Shown piece by piece: positions 24,480 to 33,358 of a stretch of DNA of 64,000 nt. The stretch's first letter is position 1; every line of letters starts with the position of its first letter. Origin of the DNA: Ruegeria arenilitoris. GTDB taxonomy: Bacteria; Pseudomonadota; Alphaproteobacteria; Rhodobacterales; Rhodobacteraceae. Location of the stretch: the NCBI RefSeq assembly GCF_013030265.1, contig NZ_WPZQ01000003.1:1-64000 (forward strand). The letters are read 5' to 3'. The notes under the pieces are model-generated. The model saw only the letters and a list, made by a program, of their open reading frames with translations. It was not told where the DNA came from and searched no databases. The position numbers and the translations under genes are program-made.

Positions 24480-27400
24480 TCAGAAGCTCCATTCATAGGA
24501 TGCCCACAAAGCTTGCGTAGACACATCAGCGCCTAGGGTCGATCTTGCCTCCAAGCGCAGGTTTCCACCGTGCACAAAGGCTCTCTCATAGCTCAGACCG
24601 ACTTCGCCGAAAGTATCGGTTCCACTACCGCCCGAGGCCAGAGCAAGCGTATTGCCGAAGACTGCCACATCTATGATCGATGGCGCATCTGCGTCACGGC
24701 GGACCGCAGCCAATGATGCAGATAGGTTTCCTCCTCCCAATGACGCTGTATAGGCAGCCCCGATGCGGGTTTCATTGAACGTGATGTCTCTTGCGCCCAC
24801 AGTCGCATTCGCGCTGCTGCCCATCTCGGTGTAAGCATCCAAATTCTGCTCGCCATATAGAAAACTGGCTCTGGGTGTCAGGACCGCGCCGTGCTCCAAC
24901 ACAAAATCACGTTCAGCAGCAACGAAAGCTGTGATCATATCGCTCGAGTAGTCAGCCGCCGACCTTGTGTTTCCACTGAAGCGGGTTTCATTGTGATCCA
25001 AATCGCCATAACCCAACCCGAAACTCACATCAGCAACTCCGAAGTTTTGCGCAACGATCCCGCTGACAAACACGCCGGACGTATCGAAAGACGTCGCGCC
25101 AAAGGTTCCGTCATTCTTGAAATAGCTGGCCCCGAACCCGTATCGCAGCCCGGCTCCAAGATCGCGGGTCAATCCAGCGCTGGCGCTCCACATATTTGAT
25201 GAAAGCGCTGAAGAGCTGCCGTTCGAAGTACCGTCGCTTCTGCTGCCGCTGACAAGGAAATATGGTCTAAACCCTTCGATTGCACCGCTTCCGCTCGTGC
25301 TGAGCACAACTCTGTCCCGACTGACATCGGTGCTGTCTAATTTGTCCAACTGACCTTTAAGGACATAGGACAGCCCTGCGACCTCGAAAGCCTGGTTGGT
25401 ATTGGGCTGAAACTCGCGCGCATCGATGGAAGCATAGACAGGCGCCGCGCCACCTTCGTCGTCAACAAACCATCCCTGAGACGGTGAGGACACCGAGGTC
25501 GTAAACACCCCGTTTGACGTATCGTCGTCCCGGAAACGGTAGATCACTTTGCCTCCGACATGGGTCAGGTTGACATCGTGGTCACTCACCCGCATCAACC
25601 CATCGATGTTTGCCGTGGATTCCAGATTTAGTGTGCCCCCACCATCACCCAAGTAAATGGCGTAACCCTTGCCGGCGGACTTCACTGCGATGTCGCCCGT
25701 GACATTGATCGTTCCCTCTGCGGTACCGACATACAATCCGTAGGCTTCAACATCCCCCCCATTGGCCGCCACCGCAATCGACCCGCTATGCGACAGAACT
25801 CCGTTCTCGTTCAGCGCGCGCGCTTTGACGCCATATGCACGCACCTGATCGGATCCGCCCGCAGCCACAGCTATGGCTCCTGAATTGTCAAGAACCCCGG
25901 AGATGCCCCCATCGATCAAAATTCCGGACGCAATAAGTTCAGCTGTGTTTCTGGCCTTTGCATCAACCGCGATGGTTCCACTGTTTTTTAGTATACCGCT
26001 GGTGTCGATTGAGTTTATCGACACTCCGACAGCAGAGCCGCTTACGCCATCGTTCAGGTCGAGCGATACACCGATACGACCCGAGTTCCGAAGCTCACCC
26101 AGGAAGCTGATGATACGGACGCCAGAAGCTTCCGCATTAAAAACTCCATCCCCTTTGGCCGAAACGTTAATAGAACCGGAATTCGATAAGTCTGTAGACT
26201 CGAACAGAAATCCAAGGCCTACGCCAACAGCCTCGACGGAACCGCCTTGCGTGCTTTCCGCTGTTACCGTGAGCTCGCCGCTATTGGAAATATGACCATC
26301 GGCCAATATGTTCGCGCTGACCCCGTTTGCACTCACGAAGGTTCCGTTATCACCTTGGGCCGCAACCACGATTTTCCCTGAATTCGAAATCGAGCCTCCC
26401 ATCTCAAACAGTGATGCAGAAGCACCTGTTGCGAATACCTCGCTGGCACCGCTACCAACTGCCGTTGCAGCAATAGTGCCCGAGTTAGAAATGCTGTCGG
26501 ATATGGTGTCGGTTTCAAACCCCCTTGCATATACCGATTGCGTGCCGGCTGCTTTCGCCAGGACGACGCCCGAGTTGACGACCTGTCCGCTGGTGCCGCC
26601 CAGCCTGATCCCCATGGCTGAGGCGGTAGCACCGTCCGCTACTACAGTCAGGTTCCCGCTGTTGCTCAGCGTACCCTCAATCGTGCCTGCTGAAATGCCA
26701 TAGGCATATGCGCTTGAGCCATTGCTCTGGGCCTTGACGGAAATCGTACCTGTGTTGTTGAAGTCGGCATCGCCAATAACACTGCCAATCCGTATTCCTC
26801 CGGCCGAAACGTAAGAACCCTGCGCAGCGACCGAGATTTGACCGCTGTTGGAGAATGTACCCGCCACGGTAGAAGACCGGATACCGATTGCTTCGACACT
26901 CGAACCATTGATCACATCGACGGTAATCGCGCCCGAGTTGTTCATCGCGCCGTTGATCTGGCCCAAGCTCATACCATACGCCGAGGCATGGCTTGAGGCA
27001 TCAATCTGAACAGTCACATTGCCCGAGTTCGAAAGCGTGCCATCCACTGTATTTGTTGAAATACCCGAGGCGTCACCGGTACCCGTGCCAATCGCTGTGG
27101 CAATAATGGAGTTTGTGTTGTTCAGAGTGCCAACAATATGCCCGGCTTCAATTCCAATGGCATTGGCGGTTCTTCCCCGACCCGTTGCCAAAATAGGCCC
27201 ATTGTTCGTCAACGTGCCTGTAACAGTCTCGGCGAGTATACCGGTTGCGGTTACGGTACCCGAACCGGTTGCAGCCGCGATCAGAGGCCCGGCATTGGCA
27301 AGTTGACCGGAAATATCTCCAACCTCGATTCCATATGCGAAGGCCTGTTGGTTCCCAGCGCGCGCATCCACAAATATCTGGCCACTATTGTCGAGCGTAC

Positions 27401-28757
27401 CTGCCAGATCCTCCGCCTGGATCCCCCGGGCCCGTGCGCGATCACCGTTTGAGGTAACGATGAGTTGCCCACTGTTCGTGACGCTGCCATCTACATCTGC
27501 AAAATCCAGCCCATCTGCAACAGCACCTGAAGCCAGCGCAATCGCGCGGATCGTCACGAGACCAGAATTGTCGAAACGGGCGGCTGAGCTAAGACCGCCA
27601 ATGTCAATGCCGTCCGCGCCAGCTGAGCCGCCGATAGCCTGCCCATCGATGGAACCGGAATTGGTCAGGCTGCCGGTAAGATTGGATACTTCAATAGCAT
27701 CAAAATTTGCCGCACCGGTGCTGTCGGCGGTCATTGAAACGGTCAGGGCACCGCTGTTGTGCAAATTGCCGGATACGGTGGAAATCTCAATTGCATCCCC
27801 ATTTGCATTGGCTCCCCCGTTTCCAGTGACGGAAATGGCACCGGTATTGTTCAAATCACCGGACAAGTCGCCGATGCCAATGCCATCGACGCTGGCAGTT
27901 GTTCTTGCAGTTGCAAAAGCCGTAACGGGTCCTGAATTCTCAACTGTCCCAGCGACGGTTGTCAGTTCAATGCCATCCGCAAACACATTCCCGCCGGAAC
28001 TGACGGCGTCGACAGAAATGCCGCCACTGTTGCGGAAGGTTCCATTCACGCTCTTCGCAACTACCCCAGAAGCAAACACGCGGGAGCTGAGATCAGCACC
28101 AACACTGATCGTTCCGCTGTTGGCCAACGTGCCATCGACTTGGTTAACGTTAATACCGGCAGCGGTGCCAAAGGTCAGCGCCAAATTTGCGATGTCTATG
28201 GTGCCAGTATTCTGAATGGCACCTGTCACATTCCCCGACACATCAATACCGTGCAACACTGCACTGTCGCCAAACGCCGCTCCCATCGAAATCGTACCGG
28301 AATTCACAACGGCACCGGACAAATCGCCGTTGATGTCGATCGCGGCTCGGGTTCTCTGTATGCCTTCGGGCGCTGTCAGCCGCCCGTCATTTGTCAGCGT
28401 GCTGGAATAGTCCGCCACATTAACTTGAACCAGGCCCCGTCCCGGCAACGGGTCTACGTTAATGGACCCGGTCGCCGTAATGGTATGATCTTCGTCAACA
28501 CTACTGATCAGAGAAGCGGTCCGCGCCCCATCAACGACCTCACCAAAAACAGATCCTGTTGAAATTGCCAAAACCGAAGCTGAACACAAAAAAACGGAAG
28601 GGGCGACACTTGCCACTCCTCCTTTCCATTTGGTCAGCCGTCCCCCACGTGCGAAAGCATGAACTCGTTGCTGGATCTGCATATAACTTTGCCCCATCTG
28701 GCTAAATTTCCGTTCCCTGGGTCCGGAGGGTTGTTTCCCCTGCGTCACCCGTTCCAT
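24480..28757 (-). CDS. large repeat-rich autotransporter (type Va)
   Basis: A 1425-residue protein. Residues 1 to about 75 form a long basic-then-hydrophobic leader (SVFLCSASVLAISTGSVFG). About residues 85-1090 are dozens of imperfect repeats built on GTLSNSGTI/V with an NSG turn, predicting a long beta-helix. The last ~270 residues form an autotransporter beta-barrel, with glycine-spaced aromatic strands and a final W-A-S-Y-E-W-S-F ending in phenylalanine, required for outer membrane assembly. No protease or catalytic motif was seen, so adhesion or surface display is likely. Start ATG 28757 is weakly supported; ATG 28697 is an alternative. Terminator follows. Confidence 0.9.
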   Translation of the reverse strand: MERVTQGKQPSGPRERKFSQMGQSYMQIQQRVHAFARGGRLTKWKGGVASVAPSVFLCSASVLAISTGSVFGEVVDGARTASLISSVDEDHTITATGSINVDPLPGRGLVQVNVADYSSTLTNDGRLTAPEGIQRTRAAIDINGDLSGAVVNSGTISMGAAFGDSAVLHGIDVSGNVTGAIQNTGTIDIANLALTFGTAAGINVNQVDGTLANSGTISVGADLSSRVFASGVVAKSVNGTFRNSGGISVDAVSSGGNVFADGIELTTVAGTVENSGPVTAFATARTTASVDGIGIGDLSGDLNNTGAISVTGNGGANANGDAIEISTVSGNLHNSGALTVSMTADSTGAANFDAIEVSNLTGSLTNSGSIDGQAIGGSAGADGIDIGGLSSAARFDNSGLVTIRAIALASGAVADGLDFADVDGSVTNSGQLIVTSNGDRARARGIQAEDLAGTLDNSGQIFVDARAGNQQAFAYGIEVGDISGQLANAGPLIAAATGSGTVTATGILAETVTGTLTNNGPILATGRGRTANAIGIEAGHIVGTLNNTNSIIATAIGTGTGDASGISTNTVDGTLSNSGNVTVQIDASSHASAYGMSLGQINGAMNNSGAITVDVINGSSVEAIGIRSSTVAGTFSNSGQISVAAQGSYVSAGGIRIGSVIGDADFNNTGTISVKAQSNGSSAYAYGISAGTIEGTLSNSGNLTVVADGATASAMGIRLGGTSGQVVNSGVVLAKAAGTQSVYARGFETDTISDSISNSGTIAATAVGSGASEVFATGASASLFEMGGSISNSGKIVVAAQGDNGTFVSANGVSANILADGHISNSGELTVTAESTQGGSVEAVGVGLGFLFESTDLSNSGSINVSAKGDGVFNAEASGVRIISFLGELRNSGRIGVSLDLNDGVSGSAVGVSINSIDTSGILKNSGTIAVDAKARNTAELIASGILIDGGISGVLDNSGAIAVAAGGSDQVRAYGVKARALNENGVLSHSGSIAVAANGGDVEAYGLYVGTAEGTINVTGDIAVKSAGKGYAIYLGDGGGTLNLESTANIDGLMRVSDHDVNLTHVGGKVIYRFRDDDTSNGVFTTSVSSPSQGWFVDDEGGAAPVYASIDAREFQPNTNQAFEVAGLSYVLKGQLDKLDSTDVSRDRVVLSTSGSGAIEGFRPYFLVSGSRSDGTSNGSSSALSSNMWSASAGLTRDLGAGLRYGFGASYFKNDGTFGATSFDTSGVFVSGIVAQNFGVADVSFGLGYGDLDHNETRFSGNTRSAADYSSDMITAFVAAERDFVLEHGAVLTPRASFLYGEQNLDAYTEMGSSANATVGARDITFNETRIGAAYTASLGGGNLSASLAAVRRDADAPSIIDVAVFGNTLALASGGSGTDTFGEVGLSYERAFVHGGNLRLEARSTLGADVSTQALWASYEWSF

Positions 28758-28944
28758 GCGCCATTTGTTTGCACACTCAAAACTGGCGTTAAATGTGCGC
28801 TGGAGGCGGAAATATGGCCAAATAGGCAGATTAGAACTTTAGTTTATGCATTTTTCACAAGGGTTTATTCCAACATGAGACTTTATTCGGCAGATGTGGA
28901 CAGGGGTGTCACTCTGAGTGTGACGCCCCTACCAATAGTTGGCG

Positions 28945-29433
28945 TCAAGCAACCGATCCGCCATCTGTCAGATCTTCCAAAAAAGCACTGAGCAGCTGAG
29001 TTTTGCCTGCATAGCCGGACTTTTTGTAGATCGAATTGGTTTGTGCCTTGATGGTGCCTTCCTTGGCGTTGCGAATTTCCGCCATTTCAGCAATCGAGCA
29101 CCCTTTGATCAACAGGCGGGTAACCGCACGCTCGGCCTCAGAGAAAGACCATTGCTCGAAATACGCGTTCAACAGGTCCTCGAAGGCACTGGAGGCCCTG
29201 GCCACCTTATCTTCAAGTGACTCTTGATATCGGCGCATTTTCAGAACTTCGAACCCAAGCACCATGATTGAACCAAACAGTGAAAACATGATCAGGACTT
29301 CCCAGACATGAATTTCGTCCCATTCATCAATCCAGGCCACGCCCATTGCCTCACCAATGTCTTCGAACAACATAATGCAGGCGCAAAATAGCGATGCGAA
29401 GAACGAAAAAGTCAGGCGTTTTTTTGATGGCAT
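28945..29433 (-). CDS. small membrane-anchored LuxR-type regulator
   Basis: A 162-residue protein. Residues about 7-25 and 45-65 are hydrophobic helices (FSFFASLFCACIMLF; VLIMFSLFGSIMVLGF), followed by a short coiled-coil-like region. The C-terminal LuxR/GerE helix-turn-helix is WSFSEAERAVTRLLIKGCSIAEMAEIRNAKEGTIKAQTNSIYKKSGYAGKTQL. There is no phosphorylation receiver or autoinducer domain. It is upstream of, and on the same strand as, the autotransporter with about 190 bases between them, so it is a candidate regulator of that gene responding to membrane signals. Confidence 0.82.
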   Translation of the reverse strand: MPSKKRLTFSFFASLFCACIMLFEDIGEAMGVAWIDEWDEIHVWEVLIMFSLFGSIMVLGFEVLKMRRYQESLEDKVARASSAFEDLLNAYFEQWSFSEAERAVTRLLIKGCSIAEMAEIRNAKEGTIKAQTNSIYKKSGYAGKTQLLSAFLEDLTDGGSVA

Positions 29434-29594
29434 AGAGGCCTCCCCACAGGCAGTAGATTTGATCGCGGGTTCTTACGCGAAGTAAGCAGACCACCTCAAG
29501 CGACAACCGCCGTTCTCTGCAGCAAAAATCGACTGTTCGAAATGCCCGATGCGGCGCAACTTTACCAGATGATTACATCGGTTTTCAGAGACCG

Positions 29595-30386
29595 TTAGCC
29601 CTGCCCCAATCGCTTGAGCCGCGTCCGCCCACGCCCGCGATGTTCCAGGAACATGAACGACAGCAGCACCGCTACCAATGACACCAGAAGGATCGCAAAA
29701 ATTACATCAGACAAGAAATGCCGGCCAAAAACAGTGCGAAGCAGCGCACCAAGAACTGATACCGTGAGAGCAGACCCGAAAACAATTCGGCGCAATGCCT
29801 TGTTTCGAAGAAAACGGGTCAGGACATAGGCAGATATCGCAAAGGCTGCTGCTCCGGCGGCCTCACCTGAGACAAAAGAGCAATTTACCTGACATTGGGC
29901 GGCGATCTCAAAGGGCGGGGAAAACGAAAGATTACCGCCAAACTCCATAATATCAGCTGGTCTGGCACGACCCCAGAACGACTTTAACAAACCATTGACC
30001 AGAAGCGCGGGCCCGATCAAGTACAGGCAGAAAATGAACCCCCACACGCGCCTCGGCACTCCGGTGTACGTGCTGGTGATAGAACCTGCGAGAACGCCGC
30101 ATAGCGCGAGTATTGCCATATAAAAGTAAGTTTTCTGCGCTGCTTCACGAAACACTGTTAAAACAGGTGAGCGCGCTGCGGCGAAACCTTTAGCCGGCTC
30201 CCAGAACAGTGATGAAATCCAAACATCTATCCACGGAGCTGAAGCAAACAATGCCTGAAAAGCAGCGACCAGAAAGAACAACCAGATCATGATCCGAGTT
30301 CGATTGCTTTGATATCTCGCCAGATAGTGTAACGGTTTTTGACCTCGGTTTGGTGCGGCAGGACGGATTGGTACGAACTTCTGCAT
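29595..30386 (-). CDS. PAP2-type membrane phosphatase
   Basis: A 263-residue multispanning protein (about six helices) with the three PAP2 signatures: K-x6-RP in KSFWGRARP, a PSGH-like SFVSGEA, and SR-x5-H-x3-D-like RTVFGRHFLSDV. These enzymes remove phosphate from lipid phosphates such as phosphatidate, undecaprenyl diphosphate or lipid A. The middle motif has Ser-Gly-Glu rather than Ser-Gly-His, as in some LpxE-like lipid A phosphatases. Start ATG 30386 (MQKFVPIRP) was preferred to 30410. Neighbours do not narrow the substrate. Confidence 0.82.
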   Translation of the reverse strand: MQKFVPIRPAAPNRGQKPLHYLARYQSNRTRIMIWLFFLVAAFQALFASAPWIDVWISSLFWEPAKGFAAARSPVLTVFREAAQKTYFYMAILALCGVLAGSITSTYTGVPRRVWGFIFCLYLIGPALLVNGLLKSFWGRARPADIMEFGGNLSFSPPFEIAAQCQVNCSFVSGEAAGAAAFAISAYVLTRFLRNKALRRIVFGSALTVSVLGALLRTVFGRHFLSDVIFAILLVSLVAVLLSFMFLEHRGRGRTRLKRLGQG

Positions 30387-30461
30387 GAGTTTCACTGGGT
30401 TGCTGCGCACGATGTGCTAACGACAAATCAAGGCGCGAGTTAGCAGGTACAGCCCATCTGG

Positions 30462-30533
30462 GCGCCTCTCGTGCGAGAGGCGCAGATTGCACTGCAATTT
30501 ATCGGATCGACGTTTGGCCTGCCTGAGGCCAAA
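30462..30533 (-). terminator. two hairpins after the amidohydrolase gene
   Basis: TTTGGCCT-GCCTG-AGGCCAAA (30513-30533) begins 5 bases after the amidohydrolase stop, and GCGCCTCTC-GTGC-GAGAGGCGC (30462-30483) follows with perfect 9 bp arms. No clear T-run follows either; they probably end or protect the cytochrome b561-amidohydrolase mRNA. Confidence 0.5.
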
Positions 30534-30538
30534 GTACC

Positions 30539-31630
30539 CTAGAGGGAGATATTCAAGAGCTTCTCAGCATTCTTGTACCCGATTTTCTCCTTGACCGGCC
30601 TGGGTAAATCCACGCCACGGAACCATTCGGCCCCTTCAATCCCACTGACAAACGGATAGTCGGTCGAAAACAGAACTCGATCCTCGCCCATCACAGTCAA
30701 AGCCAGTTCAAGCAGTTCGGTCCGGAAGAACGCGCTGGTGGTGATGTGGAAATTGTCGGTGACGTAGCTTTGAACAGGCTTTTGCAGTTTGCCTGTTGTT
30801 ACCTTTGCCAGATCATCCCCGATGCGCCAGTAATAGAAGGGTAATGCCTCGCCCATATGGCCGATGATAATCTGCAAGTTCGGGTGGCGGTCAAACACGC
30901 CGCTGACGATCATGCGCAGGCACTGAAGGGCAACTTCCTGATGCCACCCATAACCCGCACCGCTGAGAACCCTGCTGACAATCGGGTCACCCAGATCATC
31001 GTAATACAGATCCATCGCCTCTTTTGATGCCCACCCCGGATGAATGTAGATCGGTACGCCTAATGTCTCGGCCATGGTCAGAACCGGTTCGAATTCCGGA
31101 TGATCAAGGAACATACCATTCACAGCACCATAGGTCATCGTGCCAACGAACCCCAATTCGTTGACACATCGCTCAAGCTCGAGTGCGGCTGCCTCAGGCG
31201 AGGTAAGCGGTAGCGCGGCAAAACCGCGAAACCGATCCGGATGGGCATCGATGTAGTCAGTCTTGATCTGGTCGTTCAGCCTTGTCGCATAGTCGATGCC
31301 CTGCTGACCGGGCAGGAGTTGCGCACCCGGTGTCAGAGCCGACAGAACCATGATATTCAGTCCGGCCTCATCCATATGGGCCACGCGCCCCACGCCCACA
31401 TCCATGATGTCAAAGGACGGAACACCCGGTGGGAATTTGATGTTATTAAGTTGCATCATTTCCGGAGTGGCGAAATGTTCTTCAAGCCCGATCAGAGGCA
31501 TGTCTTTGTCACGCTCGGCGATTTCTGCTGAGCCGATGGACCAGAGATCACTGTTTGCAAACGACACACCCGGCAGGGCCATAGCGCCCATTGCTGAAGC
31601 AGATAGCAAAAACTCACGTCGCTTGATCAT
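30539..31630 (-). CDS. exported amidohydrolase-2 family protein (resorcylate-decarboxylase-like)
   Basis: A 363-residue TIM-barrel protein with a twin-arginine-type leader (MIKRREFLLSASAMGAMALP). The body closely follows gamma-resorcylate/ACMSD-type decarboxylases: LIGLEEHFATPEMM with metal ligands Glu and His, GFAALPLTSPEAAALEL, IYIHPGW, IIIGHMGEALPFYYWR, NFHITTSAFFRT and FSTDYPF with the metal-binding Asp. Known relatives are cytoplasmic, so export is unusual. The gene overlaps the upstream cytochrome b561 gene by 4 bases (ATGA). Non-oxidative decarboxylation or hydrolysis of an aromatic or lactone compound in the periplasm is inferred. Confidence 0.8.
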   Translation of the reverse strand: MIKRREFLLSASAMGAMALPGVSFANSDLWSIGSAEIAERDKDMPLIGLEEHFATPEMMQLNNIKFPPGVPSFDIMDVGVGRVAHMDEAGLNIMVLSALTPGAQLLPGQQGIDYATRLNDQIKTDYIDAHPDRFRGFAALPLTSPEAAALELERCVNELGFVGTMTYGAVNGMFLDHPEFEPVLTMAETLGVPIYIHPGWASKEAMDLYYDDLGDPIVSRVLSGAGYGWHQEVALQCLRMIVSGVFDRHPNLQIIIGHMGEALPFYYWRIGDDLAKVTTGKLQKPVQSYVTDNFHITTSAFFRTELLELALTVMGEDRVLFSTDYPFVSGIEGAEWFRGVDLPRPVKEKIGYKNAEKLLNISL

Positions 31631-32166
31631 TTGAATGTCATCCTTCCCAGCACGTCATGGCCTTCGATGCGATGCTTCACGACAGCTGCAACATGGCCCG
31701 CGACAACGGCTAGCATCGCGTAGGCGAGCCATCTGTGAAGGGTCGCCGTGGTCGTTTCGAGATTGTAGCCCCATAGCGCTTCTTTCGTCGGAAATATTTT
31801 TGGCATGCTGAGGCCGAACAAAGTTGTGCCATGTCCACCAAAATCCGTTTCAGCCCATCCGATCAGGATAACCATCAATGGCAGAACGTAGAGCGCCAGA
31901 TGGCCCAAGTGCGAGAGCAGTTTTTCCCAGTTCGCCAAAGCCGCCAAAGGAGCGGGGGCCGGTGTGATAATCCGAAGAGCAATGCGCACCACGATAAGGA
32001 ACAGCAGCAAGACGCCCATGGAGATGTGAATAGAGAATAAGGCTTCCTGTATCGCGGAGTCATCCGGTACCAGCTTGGTCATCGTGTACCCACACGCCCA
32101 CATGAAGGCGAAACAAATCGCCATAAGCCAGTGTAGAACCCTAGTGGAAAAGCTGTAGCGTTCCAT
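31627..32166 (-). CDS. cytochrome b561
   Basis: A 179-residue integral membrane diheme b-type cytochrome with four hydrophobic helices. Starting MERYSFSTRVLHWLMAICF, it has histidines in TRVLHW, IHISMGVLLLF, SHLGHLALYVLP and ATLHRWLAYAMLAVVAGHV suited to two hemes. Such proteins shuttle electrons between quinone and periplasmic partners. Start ATG 32166 has AAAGGG. ATGA overlap with the amidohydrolase gene suggests a shared function, although that enzyme family is normally non-redox; this pairing is odd. Confidence 0.87.
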   Translation of the reverse strand: MERYSFSTRVLHWLMAICFAFMWACGYTMTKLVPDDSAIQEALFSIHISMGVLLLFLIVVRIALRIITPAPAPLAALANWEKLLSHLGHLALYVLPLMVILIGWAETDFGGHGTTLFGLSMPKIFPTKEALWGYNLETTTATLHRWLAYAMLAVVAGHVAAVVKHRIEGHDVLGRMTFK

Positions 32167-32275
32167 GTTAGCCACCCTTTCTTTAAAGCTGCTGAGCGAG
32201 ATGCTGCAGAGGGGATGAGCCTTCAAGAACGGACGCTGGAGCGGTATCCGACCTGCGTTAAAGGTATGGGTTCTT

Positions 32276-32306
32276 TCGCGAACGGTCGGGGCTCGACCAT
32301 TCGCGA
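32276..32306. promoter_or_regulatory. inverted repeat upstream of the LytTR regulator
   Basis: Arms TCGCGAACGGTCG (32276-32288) and CGACCATTCGCGA (32294-32306) pair over 13 bp with one mismatch and a 5-base centre GGGCT. They lie 22 bases before the LytTR start and about 110 bases upstream of cytochrome b561 in the divergent promoter. A dimeric regulator's site, or a 5' mRNA hairpin, is likely. Confidence 0.55.
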
Positions 32307-32327
32307 TGGGAGCGCTAGATACTCAAC

Positions 32328-33140
32328 ATGAAGTTGGATCAAGTTGCTGTCTCTGCTGGGCTTATCAGAAAGGTTCTGCTTGCCGCTTTAATCGGGGCGG
32401 GCTTCATATTGGTTCTCGAACCAACCCATACGGAAAACGTGCCCATACTGGCGGCTTTTGCGCTATGGTTTACCCATCTATTCTTGGCTGCCGCGCTGTT
32501 TTTGACGGGCGTCCTGGTGCTGCAACGACTCAGATGTCCCGACCCGATCCCGGCAATCGCTTCTGCACTTGTTTTGCCAATACCTTTCGCTCTGGGATCT
32601 CTCGTCCTGGATTATGGTTTCGGCAATGCCGATGATGACCTGCAAGCAGCTGGAACACCCGTTTCTGTTTTCCTGAATGAAATCGTCACAATTACTCCGC
32701 TCGCTTTGGCAGTAGCGGTGGCAATGACGTTTCTTCTTCGCCGAAGTCCGTCAGATGAAAGTGCTCTTCAGACCGAAGGGCAACCAAAGGAATTTCCCCC
32801 ATCATTGAAGCAACTCATACACAGCGTACCGAGCGCTCTTGGAGATGACATCATTCACCTTCACGCGCAGGACCACTACGTGGAAATCGTTACCACCGAA
32901 GGACGCGCATTGCTTTCAGAGCAGTTCGGCGATTGTTTAGAAAAGCTGGAAAACCTGAACGGAATTCAATGCCACAGATCTCACTGGATCAGCTTGGCGC
33001 ATGTCGACAGTGTTTCGCGAAAAGGTAGCGCATACACCTGCAAAATGAGCAATGGCGATCAGGTTCCTGTCAGTCGGAGGCGATACGCAGAGCTGCGCGA
33101 CAAAGTCGATGCTGCTTTTACCAGTGCCCGAAGGCAGTGA
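32328..33140 (+). CDS. membrane-bound LytTR-type regulator
   Basis: A 270-residue protein. Four hydrophobic helices occupy about residues 10-30, 36-58, 68-88 and 110-133. The C-terminal LytTR DNA-binding domain spans about 165-262: DDIIHLHAQDHYVEIVTTEGRALL, then HRSHWISLAHVDSV and VPVSRRRYAELRDKV. It lacks a receiver domain, so it probably senses through its membrane part. It is divergent from the cytochrome b561-amidohydrolase operon and is its likely regulator. GGGAG is rather far (15 bases) from the ATG. Confidence 0.83.
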   Translation: MKLDQVAVSAGLIRKVLLAALIGAGFILVLEPTHTENVPILAAFALWFTHLFLAAALFLTGVLVLQRLRCPDPIPAIASALVLPIPFALGSLVLDYGFGNADDDLQAAGTPVSVFLNEIVTITPLALAVAVAMTFLLRRSPSDESALQTEGQPKEFPPSLKQLIHSVPSALGDDIIHLHAQDHYVEIVTTEGRALLSEQFGDCLEKLENLNGIQCHRSHWISLAHVDSVSRKGSAYTCKMSNGDQVPVSRRRYAELRDKVDAAFTSARRQ

Positions 33141-33358
33141 TCTGCAACTAAAAACGAACGGCTCTTCTTGCATCTCTAAGCGCCGGTCGACAGGGGCAAA
33201 TGAAGGTGAGCGCAAACGAACCGCTTTTTCATGGTCAGCGTTAAAATGTCGGCTCTCGCTGCTTGTTCAATCGTGCTTTTCGGAAGATGCTGGAATGATG
33301 CCAGAAACTAACAAATAGCTATCTCGGTATCTTAACTTGCCAGGATTGAGAGGAACTT

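Noticed and set aside
27388-28215. Long plus-strand frame opposite the autotransporter (275 codons), with others nearby.
   Set aside because: Antisense to a clear repeat protein; low-complexity codon bias of the NSG repeats keeps the opposite strand open. No ribosome site and Pro/Ser/Ala-rich shadow sequence.
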